Shown here: positions 1 to 7,065 of the stretch, piece after piece | How positions within the stretch are numbered: the stretch's first letter is position 1 | Layout of the letters: every line of letters starts with the position of its first letter | Assembly (NCBI GenBank): GCA_036939355.1 | Contig: JALLAP010000366.1 | Coordinates: 1 to 13,618, forward strand | Reading direction: 5' to 3' | Length of the DNA: 13,618 bases | Origin: Thalassiosira profunda | Lineage: Eukaryota; Bacillariophyta; Thalassiosirophyceae; Thalassiosirales; Thalassiosiraceae | The notes under the pieces: generated by a model | What the model was told of the DNA's origin: nothing | The model's input: only the letters and a program-made list of their open reading frames with translations | Database searches by the model: none | Translations under genes and position numbers: made by a program

Positions 1-544
1 CGGCTGCGAGGATTCCGGAGAGGATCGCCTGCGATCTCGATAGTTGCAGTGCCGAACCGGGAGCGGAGAGGAGCAGCAGTGGTATGAGAGTCGACAGAGT
101 GTCGCTGCGCATTCTTCGAGGCTGTATGATTGGGATGATTGCAACGGGATGTGTCGTCGCTGCAGCGTTTGCTCGGTTATTTATGAGATGAGAACACCCC
201 CATCAAAAGAGAGCTCCTGCTCCTCTCTTGGGAGACAGCGGTTGGACGAAGAGCACAAGATGTGCACAGTCTCACCCCCAACCCCGCTAGCAGGGCCCCA
301 TGGACCCCCTCCGGCAGAGCTCGCGGGGCCTCGAACCACTGTTGTTCTCGCTGAGCCCCGCCGCCGCGTTTTGGAGCCCTGGTGGCAACAGGCGACACGC
401 GTCAAAGTGTAGAAATCGAGACGTCCGAGACGCCAGAAATGAGACACATTCGATTGTGTTCCTCAAGATCAACTGCCGTTCACTGTCTTGCTTGTATCAC
501 TCTGGAGTGGACATGGTATCACCGGTGCTCATAGCACCCAAACC
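1..544. other. 5' flanking region without a supported gene
   Basis: No convincing coding sequence was seen on either strand. Short open frames exist but have low-complexity, Arg/Pro/Ser-rich translations and no recognisable domain. The first bases could be the tail of an upstream gene, since frames 1 and 2 are open for only about 85 and 43 nt, but this cannot be shown. The last part is presumably the promoter and 5' UTR of the sulfatase-domain gene that starts at 545. An out-of-frame ATG at 513 overlaps that start codon. Two weak 7-bp inverted repeats (207-213/223-229 and 323-329/355-361) are present. Confidence 0.5.
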
Positions 545-3328
545 ATGGCCACATTTCGCCCCGCCTACACACCTCCTTCATCAGTTGCAACGTTCGACCG
601 GGCGACCATGGGGAACGGCGTCCCGCGGCGCGGGGCGGCCAATATGATGGCGGCCAAAGGCAAGGGCTGCGCGGGCGACGAGGAGGAGGGCCGCCCGCAG
701 CCCAAGGTGCACCCCGCCCCGCACCTCGGCGCGTACCTCGGCCTTCGTCGGAGGAGTGGGAGCGGCGACCGCCCGCGGACCTTGTCGGCGTCGTGGCCGT
801 CGCACTTCGCGGCGTCGAAGTCGTCTCCCGCCCCGGTTCGGGCTAGGGGCCCATCGCCAAGTCTGTGCACATCTTGTGCAAAATTCCTCGCAGAGGTTGC
901 AATTGCTCTCGCGATATCTGCCGCCCTCCTCGCCCGCATTGCCCGGATGGGGCACGCGGGGCTGTTCCCCTTCGGGATTGCTCCGCCCTTGTTCAACGGC
1001 GGGGGCGCGTGGGCACTGAACGCAGCCGCGGCCGCCGTCTGGACCACGAGCCTGGCCCTGCCCGAGGCAGTCTTGTGTTTTGCCCTCGGCCGGATCGGCC
1101 GATGGCTGGCGCGGAGGGCCGGCGCCGAGAAAATGATATCGCTCCGCGTTAACGCCACGGTCATGCCGCCGCTGCTGCTCCTGCTCGCCGCGTCGGCGTT
1201 CGTAGTTGTCACGTGCACCCTTGAGACGGCGACCCTCTGGTACGCCCACCGCTCGGCACCGTGGGACCTGGCGTATGACATATGGAATGACTGGGCGGCG
1301 TACCGGGGCATGGCCGAGAGCAAGACGAAGGAACTCGGCGTCGTGCTGGAGTGCGAGGTGGGCGGCGCGGTCGTCGTCCTAGCCGGGCGAGTTGGCGCCG
1401 GCTGGTGGCGACGGTGGGCGGAACGGCGCCGGAGTCGTCGCAAGTATCGCGTCCGGGCGAGATGGAAGGTCCTCGAGATGGACAGGAACCAACGATCTTC
1501 CTGCTTGCGAAGCCGTCGCTCCAGGGTTTTCTCTGTCGCCAAGCGAGACCAGCTGTGGCCGCGAATCATAGTCGCCCTCGCCTTTGCCTTAATGGTATGT
1601 CTCCGACAGGACGAACCGTACAGTCATGCGTCCGGATCGACGTATCTGGAGGCTCTGGTGGAGATACCAAAGAGCTTTGTCGAGGGACGGAAACAAGAGA
1701 GAATAGAAGCAAAGAAGGCACAAGAGAAACTATCCTCTCCGCCACCTTCTGCTCGAGAGATATCGAGGGAGGCCGCTGCGCCTCCTCCAAATCCAGTTCC
1801 GGCCCCGGGCACTGACAATGACACTGTATCGTCGTTGAAGAACGTTGTCGTGATCTTCCTCGAGAGCGCCCGCGCGGACCTGCTCCCGTTCGACCACTCC
1901 ACGACGTGGGCAAAGGAGAAAGTACTTCCCTCCGTCGTGGAGGAAGCCTCAAAGGCTGCGCAGGAAGGCAAGCCCAACATCATCACCCCGTTCTATTCCG
2001 CCTTGACGCGAAACGAAACGTCGCTTTACTTGCCCATCAAGTCCACCAGCAGCGTGTCCCTCAAGTCGGTCTTGGCTACCTTGTGTGGGGCATACCCGCA
2101 TCCAAGCGACAGCACCAAGTCGGAACGGAAACACGGGATCTACCAAAAGTGCCTGCCCCACCTGATGGCCCAGCGCGGTGCATCGTCGAAGTTCTTTCTG
2201 CCCATGGATTCAACCTTCGATGGGGAGAATATCTTAGTCGACAAGATGGGATTCTATGCCGAGGGAATCTACGGGAAGGAGCAGTACAACGAGGCGCACA
2301 ATCTAACGTTGGCCAAGGACCCTTGCAAGTTCATACCTCAACGGCCTCGTCGGCGATGCCTGCGGGGACCCCGGCGGATAATGTTCGAGTTCAAACACAC
2401 AGCGAACTACCTTGGGTACGAGGATAACGTCATGCTGGATCCGGTCATGGAGTGGGTCGACAACAAGGCTGCCACGAATTCGCCCTTCTTCCTCGTGTAC
2501 GAGACCGGGATCACCCATCACCCCTTCGACTCTCCTCGCAATTGGCCACACACGAACTACAGCGAACACAAGCAGGTGGATGGCTTCCTCAATGACGTCG
2601 CCTACACAGACGACTTTCTAGCTCGCTTCCTTGGCGGCTTCGAGTCACGGAACTTGGCGAAGGACACGCTGTTTGTGCTCGTTGGAGATCATGGCGTGGC
2701 ACTGGGCGACCAGGATAGGGACCACCTTACAGGTTGTGATTGGGAGGGAGCATTCAACGTTGGTTTGACGTTCCACACTGGCAACCCAGCGGCTGCAGAG
2801 AGGCTGCGGAAGGTCGCGGAGGAGCACCGTCGCTTGAGCATGAAAAGTGCGACCAGCGCGAGGGATGCCAGTGTCTACAGCAGCATCGATATTTTGCCTA
2901 CAGTGCTGGACCTGCTCGACCACCCGGACGCGGCTGCGTCCAGGGACGGACGATCCCTCCTCCGCGAGCCGTTCAACGGGAAGAAGCTTTCGGTCAGCTT
3001 CATCAATCCTGGATCGGACTTGGTCTTGCGCGAAGGCAATTTTATGTGCGTGTCAACCGATAAGGGCTTGGGACGGCCGACCCTGTACGACCTTAGCATC
3101 GATCCCGATCAGCAAAGGCCCATTCGTCTCGACAGTAAGGAGAACGAAGATCAGTTTTCAGCCCTTCGACGCTGGGGCGAGATTGCCGCTAGGTTCCTGA
3201 GGCAACTGAGGAGAGACCTCGAGGCCGCCTACGAGACTGGAGAGCGGTGCGATAACTGCACCCTGTCGGTATTGGCGTCGTCAGACTCGTTGGATCAGTG
3301 GCATGGCATCGAAACGGAGTTGGCGTAG
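545..3328 (+). CDS. Five-TM sulfatase-domain protein, LTA synthase/phosphoglycerol transferase-like
   Basis: This is an intronless 927-aa protein. The frame stays open upstream, but the first in-frame ATG is at 545 (MATFRPAY, good context accATGg); a later one at 608 is also possible. A basic, Pro-rich N-terminus (about 1-110) is followed by about five hydrophobic segments near residues 114-134, 155-182, 206-228, 266-287 (weak) and 341-354, then a linker and a sulfatase domain (about 430-880). Visible metal-site motifs are VVIFLESARAD (E440) and VGDHG (D715, H716), with H727 after them. The expected Ser/Thr nucleophile lies in the stretch before LCGAYP (about 500-505), perhaps S505. Five TM helices followed by an externally facing sulfatase fold is the LtaS layout. 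The family transfers phosphoglycerol or phosphoethanolamine-type groups or hydrolyses sulfate and phosphate esters. The substrate here is unknown. The N-terminal half is much more GC-rich than the catalytic half. The fold is well supported; the activity is inferred. Confidence 0.8.
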   Translation: MATFRPAYTPPSSVATFDRATMGNGVPRRGAANMMAAKGKGCAGDEEEGRPQPKVHPAPHLGAYLGLRRRSGSGDRPRTLSASWPSHFAASKSSPAPVRARGPSPSLCTSCAKFLAEVAIALAISAALLARIARMGHAGLFPFGIAPPLFNGGGAWALNAAAAAVWTTSLALPEAVLCFALGRIGRWLARRAGAEKMISLRVNATVMPPLLLLLAASAFVVVTCTLETATLWYAHRSAPWDLAYDIWNDWAAYRGMAESKTKELGVVLECEVGGAVVVLAGRVGAGWWRRWAERRRSRRKYRVRARWKVLEMDRNQRSSCLRSRRSRVFSVAKRDQLWPRIIVALAFALMVCLRQDEPYSHASGSTYLEALVEIPKSFVEGRKQERIEAKKAQEKLSSPPPSAREISREAAAPPPNPVPAPGTDNDTVSSLKNVVVIFLESARADLLPFDHSTTWAKEKVLPSVVEEASKAAQEGKPNIITPFYSALTRNETSLYLPIKSTSSVSLKSVLATLCGAYPHPSDSTKSERKHGIYQKCLPHLMAQRGASSKFFLPMDSTFDGENILVDKMGFYAEGIYGKEQYNEAHNLTLAKDPCKFIPQRPRRRCLRGPRRIMFEFKHTANYLGYEDNVMLDPVMEWVDNKAATNSPFFLVYETGITHHPFDSPRNWPHTNYSEHKQVDGFLNDVAYTDDFLARFLGGFESRNLAKDTLFVLVGDHGVALGDQDRDHLTGCDWEGAFNVGLTFHTGNPAAAERLRKVAEEHRRLSMKSATSARDASVYSSIDILPTVLDLLDHPDAAASRDGRSLLREPFNGKKLSVSFINPGSDLVLREGNFMCVSTDKGLGRPTLYDLSIDPDQQRPIRLDSKENEDQFSALRRWGEIAARFLRQLRRDLEAAYETGERCDNCTLSVLASSDSLDQWHGIETELA

Positions 3329-3474
3329 CCTGGATTCCTAACTCTTGACATGCTCTATTATCTATCTACACAGCAGTTTATGACTCGAGGGCCTTTCTGC
3401 GACGTCAAAAAGCTACCTAGGGGATACACTTCTTGTGGCTTTCTTTTCAACGACGCAATACTTGCAACCACTCC
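3329..3474. other. Convergent intergenic spacer
   Basis: This 146-nt gap lies between two converging stop codons. It must hold the 3' UTRs and polyadenylation signals of both the sulfatase-domain gene and the prolyl hydroxylase gene, so their transcripts probably overlap. No hairpin terminator or other motif stood out. Confidence 0.5.
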
Positions 3475-4881
3475 TCAAGGCTGCATCGAATCGCAATACT
3501 TCCCGATTGCATCGTTTGCCTTTGCGTGCGCATTCCCTGCCGGAGCCGTTGGCTCATACCCCCGTTGCCGGAGCCACAACTGCGCGATCCACTTCTCGCT
3601 CGCAGCATCCTCTGCCACGGCCTCCCCGCAGTGCAGCGTGCGAATGTCAAACGGAGCGTTTGGAATTCCCCCGGCAGAGGGGAAGAAGAGGAGCGCCGAT
3701 CCCTTCTTGGGCCGCACCTTCAACGGGCCCTCTCCTCCCAGGTCCCGGAACATCGTAGCCCCGCCCTCCTCTTTCGCCAGGTCGGTCAGGTACACCAGCA
3801 GCGTCGCCGCCCGCTGTCCCGCCCCTTTGGCCGCCTCCTCGGGCCCCAGGGCGTCCAAATGCCAGGTGAACCGCTCGTTCCGTCGATACCGCACCGTCTG
3901 CGGCTCCTCGAACCGCTCTATTCCCTCGAGGCCGAGCAGGCGGGAGGCCTTGGCCATCAGTTCGGGCACGCCGGCATAGTGGTGAAACCAGGTTGTGCTC
4001 GTCCGTTGGGCTTTGGAACGGCTGTCCTTTCCAACGGTTTGGGACTGGCCGAGGAGCATGGGTTGCAGTTCGTCTGCTTCGCCACTTTCAGGTCGCTGCT
4101 GGCTTCTCTCCGCATCCAAAGATACCTGCACATATCTGTCGCACTCCTCTGGCGTGAAAAAGTCGTCAATGGCGAGGACCATTGGATCGGTGTGCAATAC
4201 GCGGAACTTCTCAAAGGGCGGGATGATCTGAAGGAAGGTTGCGGAACTGCCGCTGGGCTCGGACTTTGTCTCCATGATGTCACCCAGAGATATTGCAGGC
4301 GTTGATGCAGCTGGCGAAAGCAGCCCGTCCAGGGCGCTGTCACTCGGACCCGCCGTCCCTCCGGAGAGGATGTCATCGAACAAGGAACTATCCTCCTCTC
4401 CGTCTGCATCATCGTCACCGCCCGCCACGCCAATGGACTTGTAGATTGCCCCCTCGCCACCAAAGTTAAACTTCTCCAGCCCGTAGATCTCCTCCAAACG
4501 ATCGTACATCTCCTCCGACAATGTGCCGCCGGACGATTCGTCCGAGCCATCAGTTGGGGAGGGCACCAGCGTTTGCAAAACTTGCGGATCCAAATCAGGA
4601 TACATGATTGCATCTTTGGGCTTCGACTGCTTCTTTGGCGACGCTGTCCCAAACCCCCCCCCGGCCTTGGGTGACGCCTTCTTGGTCTTCTTCTTCTTGG
4701 CCGCGGACTTGGAGGCATGCAGTGCCGTTGATGTTGATGGGTGCAATGTGGATACCTCTAACTGCGGTATCCTCGCCGCCGGCAGCGGCGGCACAAAGGC
4801 GGGCGGCGCCCATAAATTGGATGGCGCCGCCTCGACGATGGCCAGGGCCGGCAGGAGGAAGAGCGGGAGATGGGCTGCCAT
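3475..4881 (-). CDS. Prolyl 4-hydroxylase-type 2OG/Fe(II) dioxygenase, putative
   Basis: This is a 468-aa single-exon protein. The C-terminal half is a P4H alpha-subunit-type double-stranded beta-helix domain, from about residue 220 to 460, opening with IDDFFTPEECDRYV (I238 on). The iron-binding triad is visible as FTWHLD (H341, D343) and TLHCGE (H417), and the 2-oxoglutarate-binding basic residue fits K430 in EKWIAQLW. The protein should hydroxylate proline or a related residue using O2 and 2-oxoglutarate. The N-terminus has a hydrophobic signal-like segment (MAAHLPLFLLPALAIVEA), then a Ser/Thr/Lys-rich stretch (STALHASKSAAKKKK). This suggests ER entry or plastid import, but there is no clear A|F plastid junction. 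Residues 75-215 are acidic, Gly/Ser-rich and probably disordered. It is divergent from the lipid phosphatase gene (147 bp between starts). The domain is confident; substrate and location are not. Confidence 0.85.
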   Translation of the reverse strand: MAAHLPLFLLPALAIVEAAPSNLWAPPAFVPPLPAARIPQLEVSTLHPSTSTALHASKSAAKKKKTKKASPKAGGGFGTASPKKQSKPKDAIMYPDLDPQVLQTLVPSPTDGSDESSGGTLSEEMYDRLEEIYGLEKFNFGGEGAIYKSIGVAGGDDDADGEEDSSLFDDILSGGTAGPSDSALDGLLSPAASTPAISLGDIMETKSEPSGSSATFLQIIPPFEKFRVLHTDPMVLAIDDFFTPEECDRYVQVSLDAERSQQRPESGEADELQPMLLGQSQTVGKDSRSKAQRTSTTWFHHYAGVPELMAKASRLLGLEGIERFEEPQTVRYRRNERFTWHLDALGPEEAAKGAGQRAATLLVYLTDLAKEEGGATMFRDLGGEGPLKVRPKKGSALLFFPSAGGIPNAPFDIRTLHCGEAVAEDAASEKWIAQLWLRQRGYEPTAPAGNAHAKANDAIGKYCDSMQP

Positions 4882-5028
4882 TGCTACAGCCTATTGACTT
4901 ATTGACGGCAGGGTGCTTCGTTGATTGTGTGATGGTGAGCAGGAGACGACTGACGTTTGATGTGCGATTTCCCCAGTGAAAATGCAACATGAGTGTGCGC
5001 ACTTCTTCACCTTCCCGCCTCACGGACG
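4882..5028. promoter_or_regulatory. Shared divergent promoter between P4H and lipid phosphatase genes
   Basis: These 147 bp separate two divergent start codons and so must carry both promoters. No TATA box is obvious. An 8-bp tandem repeat, TATTGACT TATTGACG (4892-4907), gives two TTGAC cores, and a TGACGT core lies nearer the plus-strand gene. An ATG at 4989 opens an out-of-frame reading frame (to 5228) that overlaps the phosphatase start at 5029. The plus-strand transcript therefore probably begins downstream of 4989, or that ATG is bypassed. Confidence 0.5.
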
Positions 5029-5871
5029 ATGATCGCCGCCGTCCGCCTACTCGCCGCCCTTACCCTCGCAGTCGCCGCTCCTGTCGAAGCCTTCGCCACC
5101 AGCAGAGCAGTTATTTGCAAAAGCCCCGCCGGCGGCAGCGGGCGAGGACCGGGCACCCTGTCGCCCTCGTCGCTGTGCGAGCAACCTCCCTCGCAGACCT
5201 CCGTCACAATAGCCTCCGTGGCCGCTGATGCCATGGACCTCACCCACGATGCAGTCACCCTCGTCGGCAAGACAGCCTCTACCCTCGTGTCCGCCTCGTT
5301 CTTTGTGCTCCTTGCTTTCAAAAGAGATGCAACCATTCTCGCGCTCTGGCTCGGATCCATCCTCAATGCGGTCTCGAGCAAGGTGGCCAAGAAGGTGTTG
5401 AACCACGAGCGGCCGCAGGCGTTGCGGGACAGCGAGAAGATCAAGCTGAAGCCCAGCGATGGAGGGATGCCGAGCAGCCACGCCATGTCGCTTGGGTTTA
5501 TCGGTGTATCAATTCTTGGGGGCGTTGTGCCGGTAGAGCATAGAATCGTCGCGGGATCGTTGATGACAATCTACTCGGCAATGGCACTGAGATATAGAGT
5601 GAGGGATCACCTGCACACCACCGAGCAGGTGGCGGTAGGACTGGCGTTGGGCATCGCAAACGCCCTCGCGTGGCTGCGATTTGCAATCGGAGTTACGGGC
5701 GATGGGCCGGTGTTGTCGTGGGTGTGGGAGAACTTTGTATCCGCCGAGACGGGACTGTTTCCTTACTCGACATTGGCCGTGCCGATCGTGGTGGGGATAC
5801 TTGTGGTGGGATCGTTCGAACGCCGCATTGGACTGTGGCTGAAGACCAAGGGGAATAAGAAGGACGATTGA
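5029..5871 (+). CDS. Plastid PAP2-family lipid phosphate phosphatase, putative (LPP-epsilon-like)
   Basis: This is a 280-aa protein. The frame extends upstream to a GTG at 4993, but the first in-frame ATG is at 5029. The N-terminus is a signal peptide ending VEA|FATS (cleavage after A21), the A|F pattern of diatom plastid pre-sequences. The PAP2 phosphatase signature is complete: NHERP (R128, P129), GMPSSHAM (S149, S150, H151) and RYRVRDHLHTTEQ (R190, H196), with Gln200 where many family members have Asp, as in plastid LPP-epsilon and dolichyldiphosphatase relatives. Four to five hydrophobic helices surround these motifs. The expected reaction is dephosphorylation of phosphatidic acid to diacylglycerol at a plastid membrane, which would feed galactolipid synthesis; a prenyl or dolichyl diphosphate substrate is the alternative. 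It converges with the isomerase gene with only 13 nt between stop codons. Confidence 0.85.
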   Translation: MIAAVRLLAALTLAVAAPVEAFATSRAVICKSPAGGSGRGPGTLSPSSLCEQPPSQTSVTIASVAADAMDLTHDAVTLVGKTASTLVSASFFVLLAFKRDATILALWLGSILNAVSSKVAKKVLNHERPQALRDSEKIKLKPSDGGMPSSHAMSLGFIGVSILGGVVPVEHRIVAGSLMTIYSAMALRYRVRDHLHTTEQVAVGLALGIANALAWLRFAIGVTGDGPVLSWVWENFVSAETGLFPYSTLAVPIVVGILVVGSFERRIGLWLKTKGNKKDD

Positions 5872-5884
5872 TGACCGTTTCATA

Positions 5885-6841
5885 TCATATCCTACTGTCG
5901 GGCGTGTCCCCCACTTTCCCGTACTTCAACGCCCGATAGGCATCGGTGTACATTTCCATTTTGATCTCGGCATACCCTTTCGGATCGAAATACTCAAGAT
6001 TCATGCCGCCTGGAGATTCCGGAAGACCCTCCTTCGCCATTTGAAACGCTCGCTCGTACAACTCTTCGACGGGATACGTCGCATCGACGATCCCTGAGGC
6101 CAGCGCTTCTGACGGCGAGTACTTTTTTGCAGTCAGTATTCCCTCTCGCAATACAGAGCGGTCGGACGCGTTTCCTCGGCCGGTACCGATCTTTGCCTTG
6201 CTCAGCTCGGCAAATCCCTTGGTCAACCTCATCCCCAACCGCGCCTCTGGCCACTGCACGTATCCCCGTTCCGTCCTCATGATTCGGTAATCGCACGCCA
6301 GTGCGAGGAACAATCCAGCCCCGATGCAGTGCCCGTTGATGGCCGCAACTGTTCGGAACGGGTGGGTGAGCACCCGCGCCAGCACAAGGGAGTTGAAGCT
6401 CTCGATCATCTGCGAGGTCGAATCACCATGTTCGTTCGCAGACGTTGCACCCGCCAGCTTCCTCTGCAGACTTTGCACCCTCGTCGCTTCCTCTGCAGAC
6501 TTTGCACCATCATCCGTACTGTTGTTGGCTTTGAGCATCCACTCCAGATCCAGCCCGTTGCTGAAGAATTTGGCCGGCGGCCCCTCACCATCGAATGTCA
6601 ACCCGGTGATAATCAGGGCTTTGTTGTGGGTATCTGCCGATGTCGGATGCGCATCGATCGCGTCAAGCGCCCCGATGAGCGCGGATATCATCGTGGGATT
6701 GACGACGTTCTTCTCGCGGTTGAGGGCGAGGGTGAGGATGACGCCCTCCCCGCCATCAGATGATGATGGGACGGCGGAGCGGAGGGATACCCCGTCCTTT
6801 TGGAAGAGGATCATCTGGGCCGAGTGCCCAGGCGCCTCCAT
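5885..6841 (-). CDS. Enoyl-CoA hydratase/isomerase, probably peroxisomal delta3,delta2-enoyl-CoA isomerase
   Basis: This 318-aa crotonase-fold protein is read from ATG 6841 (MEAPGHSAQMILFQKDG). The frame is open further upstream, but that part would translate telomere-like DNA into Asn-Pro repeats, so I reject it. Crotonase landmarks are FFSNGLDLEW (oxyanion loop, about 92-100), AAINGHCIGAG (second oxyanion Gly, about 167-176) and WPEARLGM with E199 as the likely catalytic acid/base. The first hydratase glutamate position appears to be Phe (GAGLF), which favours the single-Glu isomerase class that moves double bonds during oxidation of unsaturated fatty acids. The C-terminus ends SRI, close to a PTS1 peroxisomal signal. 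Compared with the family there is a Ser/Ala/Lys-rich insertion after the oxyanion loop (about 103-145), made partly from a tandem DNA duplication. The exact reaction is inferred. Confidence 0.83.
   Translation of the reverse strand: MEAPGHSAQMILFQKDGVSLRSAVPSSSDGGEGVILTLALNREKNVVNPTMISALIGALDAIDAHPTSADTHNKALIITGLTFDGEGPPAKFFSNGLDLEWMLKANNSTDDGAKSAEEATRVQSLQRKLAGATSANEHGDSTSQMIESFNSLVLARVLTHPFRTVAAINGHCIGAGLFLALACDYRIMRTERGYVQWPEARLGMRLTKGFAELSKAKIGTGRGNASDRSVLREGILTAKKYSPSEALASGIVDATYPVEELYERAFQMAKEGLPESPGGMNLEYFDPKGYAEIKMEMYTDAYRALKYGKVGDTPDSRI
6438..6508. repeat. Three-copy 28-29 bp tandem duplication inside the isomerase gene
   Basis: An identical 23-bp block occurs at 6457-6479 and 6486-6508. 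A shorter related copy, GCAGACGTTGCACC, sits at 6438-6451, one base different from the matching 14 bp of the other two. The repeat step is 28-29 bp and not a multiple of three, so the same DNA is read in different frames: on the minus strand one copy gives GAKSAEEA and the next VQSLQRK. The duplication builds most of the protein's extra loop. Confidence 0.9.
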
Positions 6842-6866
6842 CTTGCCGCGTCCCTGGTTGGTGTTG

Positions 6867-6880
6867 GTGCATGCATGCAC
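6867..6880. promoter_or_regulatory. 14-bp perfect palindrome with RY-like CATGCATG core
   Basis: GTGCATGCATGCAC is its own reverse complement. It sits 26 bp upstream of the isomerase start codon inside the divergent promoter. CATGCATG is the RY element bound by plant B3-domain factors. Whether a diatom factor uses it is unknown. Confidence 0.4.
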
Positions 6881-6910
6881 ACCTCCTTGAGTTGTTGTGG
6901 TAATGTTGAG

Positions 6911-6947
6911 TTTAGGGTTAGGGTTAGTATTAAAGTTAGGGTTCGGG
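6911..6947. repeat. Interstitial telomere-like TTAGGG repeats
   Basis: The plus strand reads T-TTAGGG-TTAGGG-TTAG, then a short AT spacer, then GTTAGGGTTCGGG. These are two exact and about two degenerate units of the TTAGGG telomeric repeat. On the minus strand they read AACCCTAAAC, similar to the plant telo-box. The location in a bidirectional promoter fits either a cis-regulatory element or a scar of break repair. Confidence 0.75.
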
Positions 6948-7065
6948 TTGTCGCCCCGACCACACAACATCTGCCTGCCGCCACTGCCACACCCACACCC
7001 TCTCACCCATCACACACCACCTCCACACATCACCGAGCAAATGAGAGTATGGCGTCGGGGTCGGG

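Larger units (their letters stand above)
6842..7065. promoter_or_regulatory. Shared divergent promoter between isomerase and helicase-topoisomerase genes
   Basis: This is a 224-bp bidirectional promoter interval. It carries a 14-bp perfect palindrome, telomere-like TTAGGG units and a CA/CCA-rich tract (about 6985-7035) next to the plus-strand gene. Two out-of-frame upstream ATGs, at 7041 and 7049, open 13- and 9-codon reading frames that both end just past the main ATG at 7066. They could lower helicase-topoisomerase translation if transcription starts upstream of them. Confidence 0.5.

Noticed and set aside
323..361. GCGGGGC/GCCCCGC stem enclosing GGTTCGAG on the minus strand, a possible tRNA or hairpin RNA
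   Set aside because: The T-loop-like GTTCGAG lacks a matching 5-bp stem, only 25 nt lie between the arms, and there is no room for D and anticodon arms.
44..412. 122-codon plus-strand frame and overlapping minus-strand frames in the left flank
   Set aside because: Low-complexity translations, no motif, no signal peptide and no codon pattern; nothing supports expression.
565..1569. Long minus-strand open frame (334 codons) antisense to the sulfatase-domain gene
   Set aside because: Its Arg/Ala/Ser-rich translation has no domain and it lies opposite a very GC-rich coding stretch, where stop codons are rare on the antisense strand.
5047..5486. Antisense open frames across the lipid phosphatase gene
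   Set aside because: They mirror a well-supported PAP2 coding frame and show no independent domain.
6842..7006. N-terminal extension of the isomerase frame upstream of 6841
   Set aside because: It would encode Asn-Pro and Thr repeats from telomere-like DNA, with no family similarity; ATG 6841 gives a normal crotonase N-terminus.
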